Positions 1-9,122 are shown, counted from the first letter of the stretch. The stretch is 64,000 bases of DNA from Bacillota bacterium (GCA_023454175.1 JAEXRW010000037.1:19258-83257), one strand, 5' to 3'. Notes: generated from the letters alone by a model not told the origin. A program made the numbers and translations.

Positions 1-20
1 CATAGCAGGAGGAGAAAAAT

Positions 21-863
21 ATGCTGAAACTGGGCATGCACACAGACAATCTCCGGGTCCTGAGCGGTTCCTTTGACGCCGCACTGAAATTGGGCCATAA
101 ATACGGGCTTCAGTTTACAGAAAGTGGTTATGTCAATGGTACGTATTATGTCCAGTGGATGGGATATGAGCCTTCCGTTTCCTCACAGGAGAACCCTATC
201 GCCATCCGCAAGAAGTGCGAAGCGCTGGGCATGCCGTATTCGCAATTGGACTGCGCATTCCCGATGTTCAGCTACGAAGGCGCACGGTACGGCGTACTGT
301 ACGTACAGCAGGGCATGATCTTTGCAAAGCACCTGGGCTGCCCCAAGATCGACACCACGGACAGCGCGTTCCGGGACAAGAGCCTGTCGGACGACGAGCT
401 TTTCAACATCACGGTGCGCAACTACCGTGAACTGCTCAAATGGGCAGAGGACTTTGACATGATCATCAACATCGAACCCCACGGCGAGATGACAAACAAT
501 GTGGAATTCATGTACAAGCTGCTCTCGTATTTCGAGAACGAGCACATCCGGCTGAACATGGATACAGGCAATACATTCATCGCAGGAAATGACCCGCTGG
601 AGTACCTCAAACCCCTGCGCAAGTACCTGACCCACTGCCACATCAAGGATGTGAGCGCATCGCTGGCGGCGGCCATGCGGGGCGAGGAGACGGGCATTGC
701 ATGCAGCGAGGAGCCCATCGGGAGCGGCGTGAACGCGCCCAACATCCAAAAAGTGATCGCATACCTGAAAGAGACCAACTGGTCCGGCGACCTTTCCATC
801 GAATGCTCGGGCACCGAGGAAAACATCAAAAAGAGTGTGGAATGGCTTCGCTCGATCATCTAA
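21..863 (+). CDS. Sugar phosphate isomerase/epimerase (TIM barrel)
   Basis: The 280-residue protein belongs to the xylose-isomerase-like/AP endonuclease 2 TIM-barrel family, cytosolic metal-dependent enzymes that isomerise or epimerise sugars, keto-inositols or their phosphates. The expected metal ligands are visible in order: Glu in NIEPHGE, Asp in NMDTGNTF, His in HCHIKD and Glu in SIECSG. An AGGAGGAG ribosome binding site lies 7-14, just before the ATG. The gene is probably part of an operon that began upstream of the window, since it runs into the ABC transporter genes with a 72-base gap. The exact substrate cannot be read from the sequence; IolE-like or tagatose-3-epimerase-like roles are both possible. 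Confidence 0.85.
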   Translation: MLKLGMHTDNLRVLSGSFDAALKLGHKYGLQFTESGYVNGTYYVQWMGYEPSVSSQENPIAIRKKCEALGMPYSQLDCAFPMFSYEGARYGVLYVQQGMIFAKHLGCPKIDTTDSAFRDKSLSDDELFNITVRNYRELLKWAEDFDMIINIEPHGEMTNNVEFMYKLLSYFENEHIRLNMDTGNTFIAGNDPLEYLKPLRKYLTHCHIKDVSASLAAAMRGEETGIACSEEPIGSGVNAPNIQKVIAYLKETNWSGDLSIECSGTEENIKKSVEWLRSII

Positions 864-935
864 CTAAAAAAATATCGATTTGCAGGTAAAAACGTTGCCT
901 GCAGTAAATACACATAAAAGGAAGGATGGAACACA

Positions 936-1952
936 ATGAAGAAATTCCTCATCGTTGCCCTGTGCGTCGTTTTCGTGGCCGTACTGGCAGCCTGCACAGC
1001 AGCGCCGGCTCCCACAACAGCCCCCACGACCGCTCCCACAACGGCTCCCACGACCGCTCCCACAACAGCGGCAGAAAAACCCCTCGTGGGCATCAGCGTG
1101 CCGCAGGCCCCCACAGGCTGGGTGGCAGCAGTACAGTACTATGCTGACAAAACCGCCAAGGAACTTGGCCTGAACTACAAGCTCGTCGCAGCGGCAGACC
1201 CGAATGAACAGGCCAGCCAGATCGACGAACTGATCAACCTCAAACCCAAAATCATCGTCCTGTTCCCCTGCAACGACCAGGTGGCCGTGGCAGCCCAGAA
1301 GGTAAAAGATGCCGGCATCATCCTGATGGACTATGACAGGACGATCAACCCCACCGAGCCCGACTACTACCTGGCCGGTGACAACTACGGCATGGGCGTG
1401 GCAGGTGCCAAATACATCGCCGAGAAACTGAACAAGAAGGGCAAAGTCATCATGGCCGGCTGCGCCGCATACGGTGACGCTGTCAACGGACAGCGCATCA
1501 AAGGCTTCCTGGATACCATCAAGACCGAAGCCCCCGAAATCGAGATCCTCAACGGCGGAAACGCATATGACAGCCCCAACTGCGCTCCCGAATCCGGCCT
1601 GAAGACCATGACCGACGCCCTGCAGGCCAACAAGCAGATCGACGGCGTGTTCTCCATCGACGATGAACTCTCCGTAGGCCTCTACCAGGCAGTAAAAGAA
1701 GCCAACAGGACGGACGTCAAAGTCATGACCGGCGGCGGCGGAAACCAGTCCTACTTCAAAGTCATGCCCACCACACCCGCTGATGTGTGGCTGGCAAGCG
1801 CACTGTATTCCCCGAACATGATGATCGACATCGTAAAGAACGCTGACAAGCTCCTCAAGGGCGAAACAGTGGAGAAGAAGATCATCGTACCGTCCAAGAT
1901 CGTTGACAAGAGCAACGTCGCGGATTACCTGGATGCCAATTCACCCTACTAA
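936..1952 (+). CDS. Sugar ABC transporter substrate-binding lipoprotein (copy 1)
   Basis: This 338-residue protein is a periplasmic-binding-protein type I (RbsB-like) sugar receptor that would deliver substrate to the ABC transporter encoded directly downstream. The first 20 residues are a lipoprotein signal peptide with lipobox LAAC (lipidated Cys20). A low-complexity Thr/Ala/Pro linker of repeated TTAP units (about residues 26-46) tethers the ligand-binding domain to the membrane. The binding domain carries the usual inner motifs (ISVPQAPTGW near the start, then SIDDELSVG and TGGGGNQ). A close paralogue lies at 4885-5907, so two receptors may feed one permease. A purine-rich AAAGGAAGG site precedes the ATG. 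Confidence 0.92.
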   Translation: MKKFLIVALCVVFVAVLAACTAAPAPTTAPTTAPTTAPTTAPTTAAEKPLVGISVPQAPTGWVAAVQYYADKTAKELGLNYKLVAAADPNEQASQIDELINLKPKIIVLFPCNDQVAVAAQKVKDAGIILMDYDRTINPTEPDYYLAGDNYGMGVAGAKYIAEKLNKKGKVIMAGCAAYGDAVNGQRIKGFLDTIKTEAPEIEILNGGNAYDSPNCAPESGLKTMTDALQANKQIDGVFSIDDELSVGLYQAVKEANRTDVKVMTGGGGNQSYFKVMPTTPADVWLASALYSPNMMIDIVKNADKLLKGETVEKKIIVPSKIVDKSNVADYLDANSPY

Positions 1953-1994
1953 GAAGCAGCCGGCAACGGCATAAACGCTTGGTAAGTAACATGT

Positions 1995-2029
1995 CGAAAT
2001 TCGGGAGCGATTTTCGCTCCCGAATTTCG
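1995..2029 (+). promoter_or_regulatory. Intercistronic hairpin between binding protein and ATPase
   Basis: A perfect 16-bp inverted repeat (1995-2010 and 2014-2029) encloses a 3-base TTT loop. No T-tract follows, so this is more likely an mRNA-stabilising or attenuating hairpin than a full terminator. Its position, directly after the binding protein and before the ATPase, is where transport operons commonly set a high receptor-to-permease ratio. The role is inferred. Confidence 0.7.
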
Positions 2030-2058
2030 GTTAACTCTGAAAACAGGGGGTAGGAAAT

Positions 2059-3567
2059 ATGCCTGAATATGCACTGAAAATGACAGGTATCAACAAAAGC
2101 TTTGATGGCGTGCCCGTCCTGAAGAATGTTGACCTTTTTGTAAAAAAAGGCGAGATACATGCTCTACTGGGTGAAAACGGCGCCGGCAAGACGACCCTGA
2201 TGAACATATTGGGCGGCGTACTGCTGGCTGACACCGGAAAGATCGAGATCGATGAAAAGGAAGTCGTGCTTCATACGCCGAGCGAGTCACTGAACCACGG
2301 AATAGCCTTCATCCACCAGGAACTCAATGTGATCAATGACCTGAAAGTATACGAGAACATGTACCTGGGCGCCGAGATGGTCAACAAGGCGGGACACATA
2401 CGGGCCAAGGAAATGATCGTGAAATGCAAGGAGATCTTTGACTACATGGGGATCGAGCTGGATCCCAAAACAATGGTATCGGACCTGGATGCATCCTACA
2501 AGCAGATCGTGGAGATCGCAAGAGCGCTGCTTCAGAATGCAAAGATCATCATCATGGACGAACCGACGACATCTTTAACGAAAGTGGAAATAACGCATGT
2601 CTTTTCCATCATGCGCACGCTGAAGGAAAAAGGCACGACAATCATATTTATATCCCATAAACTGGGTGAGGTCGTGGACGTCTGCGATCGCTACACCGTA
2701 CTGCGAAACGGTGAAAACATCATCGTAGAGGATATACACCAGCCGCAGGGGATCGTATCAGTCGAGACCATCGCACGGTACATGGTAGGCAGGGACGTGC
2801 TGAATGTGGAAGTCTACCAGGAACATAAAATCGGAGACGTGGTGCTGGAGGTGGAAAACCTCAACGTGGGCACCCAGCTGAAAAACATCTGCTTCAACCT
2901 GAAAAAAGGGGAGATCGTGGGATTCACCGGGCTGCTGGGCGACGGGCGTACCGAACTGGCGCAGGCGATATTCGGCGACCTGAAAATAAACTCCGGTACG
3001 ATCCGGATACACGGGAAGAAGATCATCAACAAGAATCCGGAACAGGCCAAAAGGCGGAAATTCGGATATGTGCCCGCAAACCGCAAGGAGAACGGCATCG
3101 TACGAGACCTGACGGTGACGGAGAACATCACCCTGGCCACACTGGACAGTTTCCAGACCGCCACGAAGGTGAACCACCGCAAGGAACGCAATATAGCCAA
3201 CGAGTTCGTGGATTCCCTGCGCATCAAAACGCCATCCATCAACGCCTACATCACCAGCCTTTCGGGCGGCAACCAGCAGAAAGTGGTGCTGGCCAAATGG
3301 CTGAATGCCAAACCGGATGTCATGATCTTTTCCAACCCGACGCAGGGCGTGGACGTTGGCGCGAAAAACGAGATCTACGGCCTTATCATGGAATTGGCCA
3401 GAAATGGCGTGGCTGTAATGGTCACTTCGGGAGAGGCGCAGGAAGTCATCAAGATCTGTGACAGGGTATGCATCATGTACCACGGCGAGATCAGGGGCGA
3501 GCTGGCACGGCAGGAATGCACCGAGGAATCGCTCATGATCCTCTCGACCGGCGGCTCATTGAACTAA
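2059..3567 (+). CDS. Sugar ABC transporter ATP-binding protein (RbsA/MglA type)
   Basis: This 502-residue protein has two fused nucleotide-binding domains, as in RbsA/MglA ATPases that energise monosaccharide import. Domain 1 has Walker A GENGAGKTT (38-46) and Walker B IIIMDEP (Asp167, Glu168), with a divergent signature (ASYKQIVEIARA). Domain 2 has a degenerate Walker A region (GLLGDGRTE), normal for the family, and a good signature LSGGNQQK, but its Walker B reads MIFSNPTQGVD: the usual Asp-Glu is Ser425-Asn426, so this site probably cannot hydrolyse ATP. It sits between the binding protein and permease genes. Confidence 0.93.
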   Translation: MPEYALKMTGINKSFDGVPVLKNVDLFVKKGEIHALLGENGAGKTTLMNILGGVLLADTGKIEIDEKEVVLHTPSESLNHGIAFIHQELNVINDLKVYENMYLGAEMVNKAGHIRAKEMIVKCKEIFDYMGIELDPKTMVSDLDASYKQIVEIARALLQNAKIIIMDEPTTSLTKVEITHVFSIMRTLKEKGTTIIFISHKLGEVVDVCDRYTVLRNGENIIVEDIHQPQGIVSVETIARYMVGRDVLNVEVYQEHKIGDVVLEVENLNVGTQLKNICFNLKKGEIVGFTGLLGDGRTELAQAIFGDLKINSGTIRIHGKKIINKNPEQAKRRKFGYVPANRKENGIVRDLTVTENITLATLDSFQTATKVNHRKERNIANEFVDSLRIKTPSINAYITSLSGGNQQKVVLAKWLNAKPDVMIFSNPTQGVDVGAKNEIYGLIMELARNGVAVMVTSGEAQEVIKICDRVCIMYHGEIRGELARQECTEESLMILSTGGSLN

Positions 3568-3587
3568 CATATAAGGAGGGTATGCCA

Positions 3588-4613
3588 ATGGATGCAACAC
3601 AGAAGACTGCCGGTTCAAAGGCAGCAAATCTTTGGAAAAGATTTTGGGGCCAATACAGCATCATCGTGATATTTCTGATTTTCATCGTGGGTGCTTCGAT
3701 CATACTTGGCACTACATTTGTGGATGGACAGAATTTCATCAACATCATACGCAACAACGCAATCCTTGGGATGATATCCCTGGGCATGGCCTTTATCATC
3801 ATATCCGGCAACATCGATCTGAGCGTAGGCTCGTCGTTGGTGGCTGTAGGCGCTCTGACGATCGCCATCACAAACCAGATGGGCAAGCTGATGGATCCCA
3901 GCATGGGATGGCTGGCTGTGATCATCGGCATCGTAGCCGGACTGATCATCGGCGCGGCATTCGGCGGACTCATCGGCCTGATCGTAACGAAAGGGCGCGT
4001 GCCGTCCTTCATCGTGACGCTGGGCATGATGAATATCTTCCGTTCAGGCGCAATGTTCTTCATGAACGGCGGCGGATTCTTCTGCGATGTGCCTGCTTTC
4101 AAGGCCATATCCAATACAGAGCTTTTCAAGAACCCCCAAAGCGGTTTGGGGCTGCCCCTGCCGATCCTTTACCTGCTGGTAGCCTGCGTGATATGCTACT
4201 ACGTCGCAAAACATACGCGCTTCGGTCGTTATGTGTACGCGGTGGGCAGCAATGAGAAGGCAGCCAGACTGAGCGGTATCAACACCGACAGGATCAAGAT
4301 ACTGACCTTTGTGTTCATGGGCGTCATGGTAGCGCTGGCAGCCATCATGGAAGCTTCCCGCATGAACAGCATCAACGCGACATCCTCGGGGCAGGGCTAT
4401 GAACTCAATGCCATCGCCGCAGTCGTCATCGGCGGCGTGTCCATGGCGGGCGGCAAAGGGTCCATCATCGGTGTAATCATCGGCGTGCTGCTCCTGGGAA
4501 TCATCAGCAACGTGCTGAACATGATCGGCATAAACATATTCCTCATCAACGCCATCAAGGGCGCGCTGGTCATCGCGGCCGTGCTGCTGCAGAAAAAGGA
4601 AGTCCTGAGATAA
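3588..4613 (+). CDS. Sugar ABC transporter permease (RbsC type)
   Basis: This is the transmembrane subunit of the transporter, about 341 residues, with many hydrophobic segments and the family motifs SGNIDLSVGSS and VIGGVSMAGGKGSIIG. It forms the channel through which the sugar passes. ATG 3588 is preferred because GGAGGG at 3575-3580 is 7 bases away; ATG 3582 is too close to that site. A longer reading frame continues upstream into the ATPase gene but has no ribosome binding site. A terminator follows the stop codon. Confidence 0.92.
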   Translation: MDATQKTAGSKAANLWKRFWGQYSIIVIFLIFIVGASIILGTTFVDGQNFINIIRNNAILGMISLGMAFIIISGNIDLSVGSSLVAVGALTIAITNQMGKLMDPSMGWLAVIIGIVAGLIIGAAFGGLIGLIVTKGRVPSFIVTLGMMNIFRSGAMFFMNGGGFFCDVPAFKAISNTELFKNPQSGLGLPLPILYLLVACVICYYVAKHTRFGRYVYAVGSNEKAARLSGINTDRIKILTFVFMGVMVALAAIMEASRMNSINATSSGQGYELNAIAAVVIGGVSMAGGKGSIIGVIIGVLLLGIISNVLNMIGINIFLINAIKGALVIAAVLLQKKEVLR

Positions 4614-4633
4614 GATAATAAAAAGAAGCATAT

Positions 4634-4668
4634 AAAAGCAGGCATCGAAAGGCGCCTGCTTTTTGTTT
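4634..4668 (+). terminator. Rho-independent terminator after the permease gene
   Basis: A 10-bp stem (4634-4643 with 4654-4663) is followed by a T-rich run. It should end most transcripts of the transporter operon before the second binding-protein gene. Confidence 0.85.
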
Positions 4669-4884
4669 TCGTTCTACCTTTCAACGAGGTTATGTGAGAG
4701 GCACTGCTGTGCAAAAAGGATGGAAGATCTATGTCAAAGAAGCGGCAGCATCAATGCATGCACAACCACTTGATTGTGTCAATTGGAAGCAGTACGATCA
4801 TGAACCATATTTTGAAAGGTTAACGCAGGGGATATTCGGGAATCCTTTAGAAAGCAGAAGCATCAAAGGAAGGTTGGAACAATC

Positions 4885-5907
4885 ATGAAAAAGATCCTCG
4901 TATTCATCTTTTGCGCCATCTTTGTGATGGTACTGGCGGCATGCGGACCGGCGCCTTCGCCCTCGCCTTCACCAAGCCCGACCGCCACAACTACTCCAGG
5001 CGCAAGCCCGAGTGGCACGGCGGCTGCCGGGGCCCCCCTGGTGGGCATCAGCGTGCCGCAGGCCCCCACAGGCTGGGTGGCTGCAGTGCAGTACTATGCC
5101 GATAAGACAGCCAAGGACCTGGGGCTGAACTACAAGCTCGTTGCGGCGGCGGACCCCAACGAACAGGCGAGCCAGATCGACGAACTGATCAATTTGAAAC
5201 CCAAAATCATCGTACTTTTCCCATCCAATGACCAGGTAGCCGTGGCCGCCCAGAAAATAAAGGATGCCGGCATCATCCTGATCGACTATGACAGGACGAT
5301 CAATCCCACCCAGCCAGACTATTACCTGGCCGGCGACAACTACGGCATGGGCGTGGCAGGCGCCAAGTACATCGCTGAGAAACTCGGCAAAAAAGGGAAC
5401 GTAATGATGGCGGGCTGCGCCGCATATGGCGACGCCGTCAACGGACAGCGCCTCAAAGGATTCCTCGATACCATCAAGACAGAAGCCCCGGATATCAAGA
5501 TCCTCAATAATGGCAACGCATATGACAGCCCGAACTGTGCGCCTGAATCCGGCCTGAAGACCATGACAGACGCGCTGCAGGCCAATAAAAAAATCGATGG
5601 GGTATTTTCCATCGACGACGAGCTTTCGGTAGGATTATACCAGGCAGTGAAGGAGGCAAACAGGACTGACGTGAAAGTCATGACAGGCGGCGGCGGAAAC
5701 CAGTCCTACTTCAAGATCATGCCCACGACACCTGCCGATGTATGGCTGGCAAGCGCATTGTACTCCCCAACCATGATCATCGATTGCGTCAAGAATGCCG
5801 ACAAGCTCATCAAGGGCGAGACCGTTGAAAAGAAGATCATCGTCCCGTCCAAGATCGTGGACAAGAGCAATGTGAACCAGTATTTGGACCCCAGTTCACC
5901 GTATTAA
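4885..5907 (+). CDS. Sugar ABC transporter substrate-binding lipoprotein (copy 2)
   Basis: This 340-residue RbsB-like lipoprotein is a close paralogue of the protein at 936-1952; outside the signal peptide and linker only scattered substitutions are seen by eye. The signal peptide ends in lipobox LAAC (Cys20). The linker differs: Pro-Ser repeats and a Thr/Gly-rich part replace the TTAP repeats of copy 1. AAGGAAGG precedes the ATG. It lies beyond the terminator at 4634-4668 with about 220 bases of upstream sequence, so it may be expressed separately from the transporter operon. It probably shares the permease with copy 1. Confidence 0.92.
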   Translation: MKKILVFIFCAIFVMVLAACGPAPSPSPSPSPTATTTPGASPSGTAAAGAPLVGISVPQAPTGWVAAVQYYADKTAKDLGLNYKLVAAADPNEQASQIDELINLKPKIIVLFPSNDQVAVAAQKIKDAGIILIDYDRTINPTQPDYYLAGDNYGMGVAGAKYIAEKLGKKGNVMMAGCAAYGDAVNGQRLKGFLDTIKTEAPDIKILNNGNAYDSPNCAPESGLKTMTDALQANKKIDGVFSIDDELSVGLYQAVKEANRTDVKVMTGGGGNQSYFKIMPTTPADVWLASALYSPTMIIDCVKNADKLIKGETVEKKIIVPSKIVDKSNVNQYLDPSSPY

Positions 5908-5942
5908 TCCAGCTACAACTCCAAAAACATCACGGAAAATAG

Positions 5943-5977
5943 AAAGAGGGGAGCAGATATAAACTGCTCCCCTCTTT
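5943..5977. terminator. Bidirectional terminator between convergent genes
   Basis: A perfect 14-bp inverted repeat (5943-5956 with 5964-5977) has A-rich and T-rich outer ends. It can therefore terminate both the plus-strand binding-protein gene and the minus-strand epimerase gene that ends at 5990. Confidence 0.9.
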
Positions 5978-5989
5978 TGAGACAATCAA

Positions 5990-6832
5990 TTAAAACACGG
6001 TCTTGAGAAAATTTATGCCTTCCTGGGCAAGGATGTCCTGGGACTTGGCGAGGGGCCTCCACAGGGACACGGCCTTGGCGATCTCAACGATATCGGTGGT
6101 GAAGGATTCAATGATGACGGGGCCATCATAGCCGATCTCGTCAAACGCCTTTTTGATGCCTTTCCAGTCGATATGGTCCTTCCCGGGAGTGCCGCGGTTA
6201 TTGGCGCAGGAGTGGAAGCTGATGAGCCTTTTACCGGCCTTGCGCACCGCATCGGGGATGCTGGGCTCTTCGATATTGGCATGGAAGGTATCGATCAGAA
6301 AGCCGACATTGGACATGCCGAGCTGGTCGAGGAACTCCACGCCCTGGTCTACGGTATTGATGAAGTCGGTCTCGAAGCGATTCAAGGGCTCCACAGCCAA
6401 CTTGACATTTTTCTTTGCCGCGTACTCTGCGACGACATGCATATTTTCCAGCGCCCATTTGGTCTGATCCGCCTTTTCTTTGGGTGTGGTCATGCGCGCC
6501 TTGCCTACGGCGGAGTACATGGGGCCTGCCACGAACGGGGAACCGATCTCGGCAGCGAGATCCGTCATGAATTTGATATAGTCAACGCCTTCGGCACGGA
6601 TGGCGGGATCCTCCGAGCTGATGTCCCGCGTGGGACCAAAAGCGCCGCAGACGGTGACCTGAATGCCGGCTTCCTTTGCCGCTTTGGCTATGGACGGGCC
6701 GTCGATGACTTCGGGCTGCTCCACGCAGACCTCATAGATGTCGAATCCCATGGCTTTGGCTTTTTGGAACTGGTCGAGGGTCTTGTTGCTGAAAGGGGAT
6801 ACCCAGATGAATGAACTGGCGCCGAATTTCAT
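5990..6832 (-). CDS. D-psicose/D-tagatose 3-epimerase-like isomerase
   Basis: This 280-residue TIM-barrel protein resembles the D-tagatose/D-psicose 3-epimerase branch of the sugar isomerase/epimerase family. Visible features are AVEPLNRFETDFINT (metal Glu and substrate-binding region), LIDTFHANIEE (Asp and His), ISFHSCANNRG (His), GKDHIDW, and VIIESF (Glu). It would epimerise a ketose or keto-cyclitol at C3 using a divalent metal. A GGGAGG ribosome binding site lies just upstream. It is transcribed convergently with the second binding-protein gene and is preceded by the DeoR gene on the same strand. The substrate is not proven. Confidence 0.88.
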   Translation of the reverse strand: MKFGASSFIWVSPFSNKTLDQFQKAKAMGFDIYEVCVEQPEVIDGPSIAKAAKEAGIQVTVCGAFGPTRDISSEDPAIRAEGVDYIKFMTDLAAEIGSPFVAGPMYSAVGKARMTTPKEKADQTKWALENMHVVAEYAAKKNVKLAVEPLNRFETDFINTVDQGVEFLDQLGMSNVGFLIDTFHANIEEPSIPDAVRKAGKRLISFHSCANNRGTPGKDHIDWKGIKKAFDEIGYDGPVIIESFTTDIVEIAKAVSLWRPLAKSQDILAQEGINFLKTVF

Positions 6833-6861
6833 AATTGTGTTCCTCCCAAGTGATTTATTTA

Positions 6862-7013
6862 TGGTTTAAACCAAACCGGCCGACGCCGGCTAAAACAGGC
6901 CATCGAAAAGCATACCCAGCGGGCTTCAAACCAATACGCGAATCCATTCCATGCTATTCACTTATACGTTTAAATCAATTTACATTATACCACCATAACG
7001 AAGGGGCAAACAA
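6862..7013 (-). promoter_or_regulatory. Probable promoter and two operator-like sites for the epimerase gene
   Basis: On the minus strand a TATAAT -10 box (6984-6989) lies 18 bases from TTGTTT (7008-7013). Downstream of it are two related sites: TTGATTTAAACG (around 6963-6974) and a perfect 12-bp palindrome TGGTTTAAACCA (6862-6873). Repetition of TTGRTTTAAAC suggests a repressor site pair, possibly for the adjacent DeoR protein. Binding is inferred only. Confidence 0.5.
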
Positions 7014-7053
7014 GGGACGCAAGAGGTATTGGAATGCCGGAAAAGAAATTGTG

Positions 7054-7851
7054 TCACTGCGAATCCGCCTGCGCCAGGAGCACCTGAACGCCGGCTTCGG
7101 TGATGGCCTGGACATCTGCGGGGTCTATGCCGGAATCGGTTATCAAAGCGGCAAAGTGCTGGACGGCTCCAAACTGGACGAAAGAGGTCTTGCCCAGCTT
7201 GCTGCTATCTGCCAGCAGATATGCCTCGGAGGCAATGGCGATGAGCCTTTCCTTCACCCGGGCCAGATCCATATTGGGCGTAGTAACGCCGCTTTTTAAT
7301 GTGATACCGTTGCAGGCAATGAAAGCCTTGTCCACGTTCAACCCTTCCAGGGAGGAGAGGGTGAGGGGCCCTACGGTGCAGTGGAAATTGGTGCGGATCA
7401 TGCCCCCGGCCAGCAGGATGTGCGCGGAGGACTCCCTTTCCAGGAAGGAGGCTATCTGCATGTCGTTCGTTACGACCGTGAGATCCCTGAAACGCGGGAG
7501 AAGCTGCGCCAGCTCAAAGACCGTGGTACCCGTATCCAGCGCGATGGTATCGCCGTCCCGGATACGGCGTACCGCCTCGAGGGCGATAGCACGTTTTTCC
7601 GCGATGCGCGCGATTTCCTTCTGATAGGAATCGGGCTCAAAACCGGCACGGGAATTACTGATGGCGCCGCCGTGGGTCCTTTTGAGCAGCCCGCGATCCT
7701 CCAGCTCACGCAGGTCACTTCGGATCGTGGCGGGAGAGACATGGAAATGGTCGCAGAGGGCTTCCACGGTGGCAGTGACCTCGCGATTTACCAGCTCCAC
7801 AATCATATGCTGCCGCTCCTCGGCAAACATGCTGTCCTTGGTCCTGCCCAT
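7054..7851 (-). CDS. DeoR-family transcriptional regulator
   Basis: The protein (about 265 residues from the preferred start) has an N-terminal DeoR winged helix-turn-helix (VSPATIRSDLRELEDRGLL followed by KRTHGGA) and a C-terminal DeoRC sugar-phosphate sensing domain (DTGTTVFELA, VTNDMQIA, LAGG, ADSSKLGK). Such proteins usually repress sugar catabolic genes until a phosphosugar binds. Start 7851 (MGRTKD) is chosen because AAAGGGTGG lies just upstream; an extension to 7920 lacks a good site. It lies upstream of the epimerase and is divergent from the oxidoreductase gene at 8103, both likely targets. Confidence 0.9.
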   Translation of the reverse strand: MGRTKDSMFAEERQHMIVELVNREVTATVEALCDHFHVSPATIRSDLRELEDRGLLKRTHGGAISNSRAGFEPDSYQKEIARIAEKRAIALEAVRRIRDGDTIALDTGTTVFELAQLLPRFRDLTVVTNDMQIASFLERESSAHILLAGGMIRTNFHCTVGPLTLSSLEGLNVDKAFIACNGITLKSGVTTPNMDLARVKERLIAIASEAYLLADSSKLGKTSFVQFGAVQHFAALITDSGIDPADVQAITEAGVQVLLAQADSQ

Positions 7852-8102
7852 GTACACCACCCTTTTCCGATCCTGAAACATTCCAATCAACACTATACCA
7901 AAGTCACGAGCGGTATACAATCAGAAAATACCCAAAAAAGCGTAAAGCAACAAGATATGAGAATAATTTTAGGTTAAAACAATGATATATTAATCGTAAA
8001 CGAAAATATATAGGTGCACAGAACAATAATATATGATAATATTAAAATGCATAAGCAAGGTTTTTTCCTACAATGATAACGAACAACCGGAGGTTAGGAG
8101 AT

Positions 8103-9122
8103 TTGAGCAAGAAAACGGTATCCATCTGCCTGATCGGCGCCGGCCGGGCGGGTATGATCCACGCAAGGAACTACAAGAACATGGTACCGGGCGCGCGGAT
8201 AGCCGCAGTGGCGGATCCATTTGAAGAGGCGTGCAAAAAGGCGTGCGAAGAGCTGGAGATCGACCGATATTACCTGGATTACAGGGAAGTATTGAAACAG
8301 GCGGATATCGACGCCGTGGTGGTCGTATCCCCCACCAAGTACCACCGGGACATCGTGGTGGACGCAGCGGATGCGGGCAAGCATATCCTGTGCGAAAAAC
8401 CCATGGCGATGAATGAAAAAGAATGCGAAGAGATGATCGAAGCCGCCGAACGCAACCATGTAAAGCTGCAGCTGGGATTCATGCGGCGCTTCGACGAAAG
8501 CTTTGCGGAAGCTAAAAAGGCAATCGACTCCGGGGCTATCGGGGCAGTGGTGGAGATCCGCTCCGTCACAAGGGGCCCATCCAAACCCCAGGAATGGATG
8601 TACGACATCGAGAAGAGCAACGGGCCGCTGGCCGAGGTGAACAGCCACGATATCGACTGCATCCGGTGGCTGGCGGGGAGCGAACTGGAACACGTATACG
8701 CCATCGGCGGGAACTACCGGAACCCTGAGATCAAGGCGCAATGGCCGGATTTCTATGACAATGTGGTGCTCTCGGGCCGGTTCAAAAACGGCATAACAGC
8801 CGTGATCGAGGGCGCTCAATATGTGAAATACGGCTATGACGCACACGTGGAGGTGCTGGGGACGGACGGCGTGATCCATATCGGCAGAAACGACGCATAC
8901 GGCTACCATGTGACCACGAAAGAACTGGGGACGCATACGCCTTTTATCTCCAGCTGGACGACGCTATTCAAAGACGCGTATTTGGCGGAGGACAAGCACT
9001 TCGTGGACTGCATCCTGAACGACAAGACGCCGAGTGTGACCGGGACAGACGGAAAGATGGCCGTCAAAATCGTTAATGCGGGGAACACATCCATTAAAAC
9101 GGGTACAATCGTCAGACTATAA
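8103..9122 (+). CDS. Gfo/Idh/MocA family oxidoreductase (inositol 2-dehydrogenase-like)
   Basis: The protein (about 339 residues) begins with a Rossmann NAD(P)-binding motif ICLIGAGRAGMIHA and carries the family signature EKPMA, followed by the C-terminal alpha/beta domain with a conserved DIDCIRWLAG segment. It is probably an NAD-dependent cyclitol or sugar dehydrogenase similar to IolG. The TTG at 8103 is preferred because GGAGG at 8089-8093 is 9 bases upstream; ATG 8073 lacks a ribosome binding site. It heads a plus-strand run of catabolic genes divergent from the DeoR gene. Confidence 0.9.
   Translation: MSKKTVSICLIGAGRAGMIHARNYKNMVPGARIAAVADPFEEACKKACEELEIDRYYLDYREVLKQADIDAVVVVSPTKYHRDIVVDAADAGKHILCEKPMAMNEKECEEMIEAAERNHVKLQLGFMRRFDESFAEAKKAIDSGAIGAVVEIRSVTRGPSKPQEWMYDIEKSNGPLAEVNSHDIDCIRWLAGSELEHVYAIGGNYRNPEIKAQWPDFYDNVVLSGRFKNGITAVIEGAQYVKYGYDAHVEVLGTDGVIHIGRNDAYGYHVTTKELGTHTPFISSWTTLFKDAYLAEDKHFVDCILNDKTPSVTGTDGKMAVKIVNAGNTSIKTGTIVRL

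Noticed and set aside
4694..4888. 64-codon frame between the permease and second binding protein
   Set aside because: No ribosome binding site, no recognisable similarity, and it overlaps the next gene start; more likely leader DNA.
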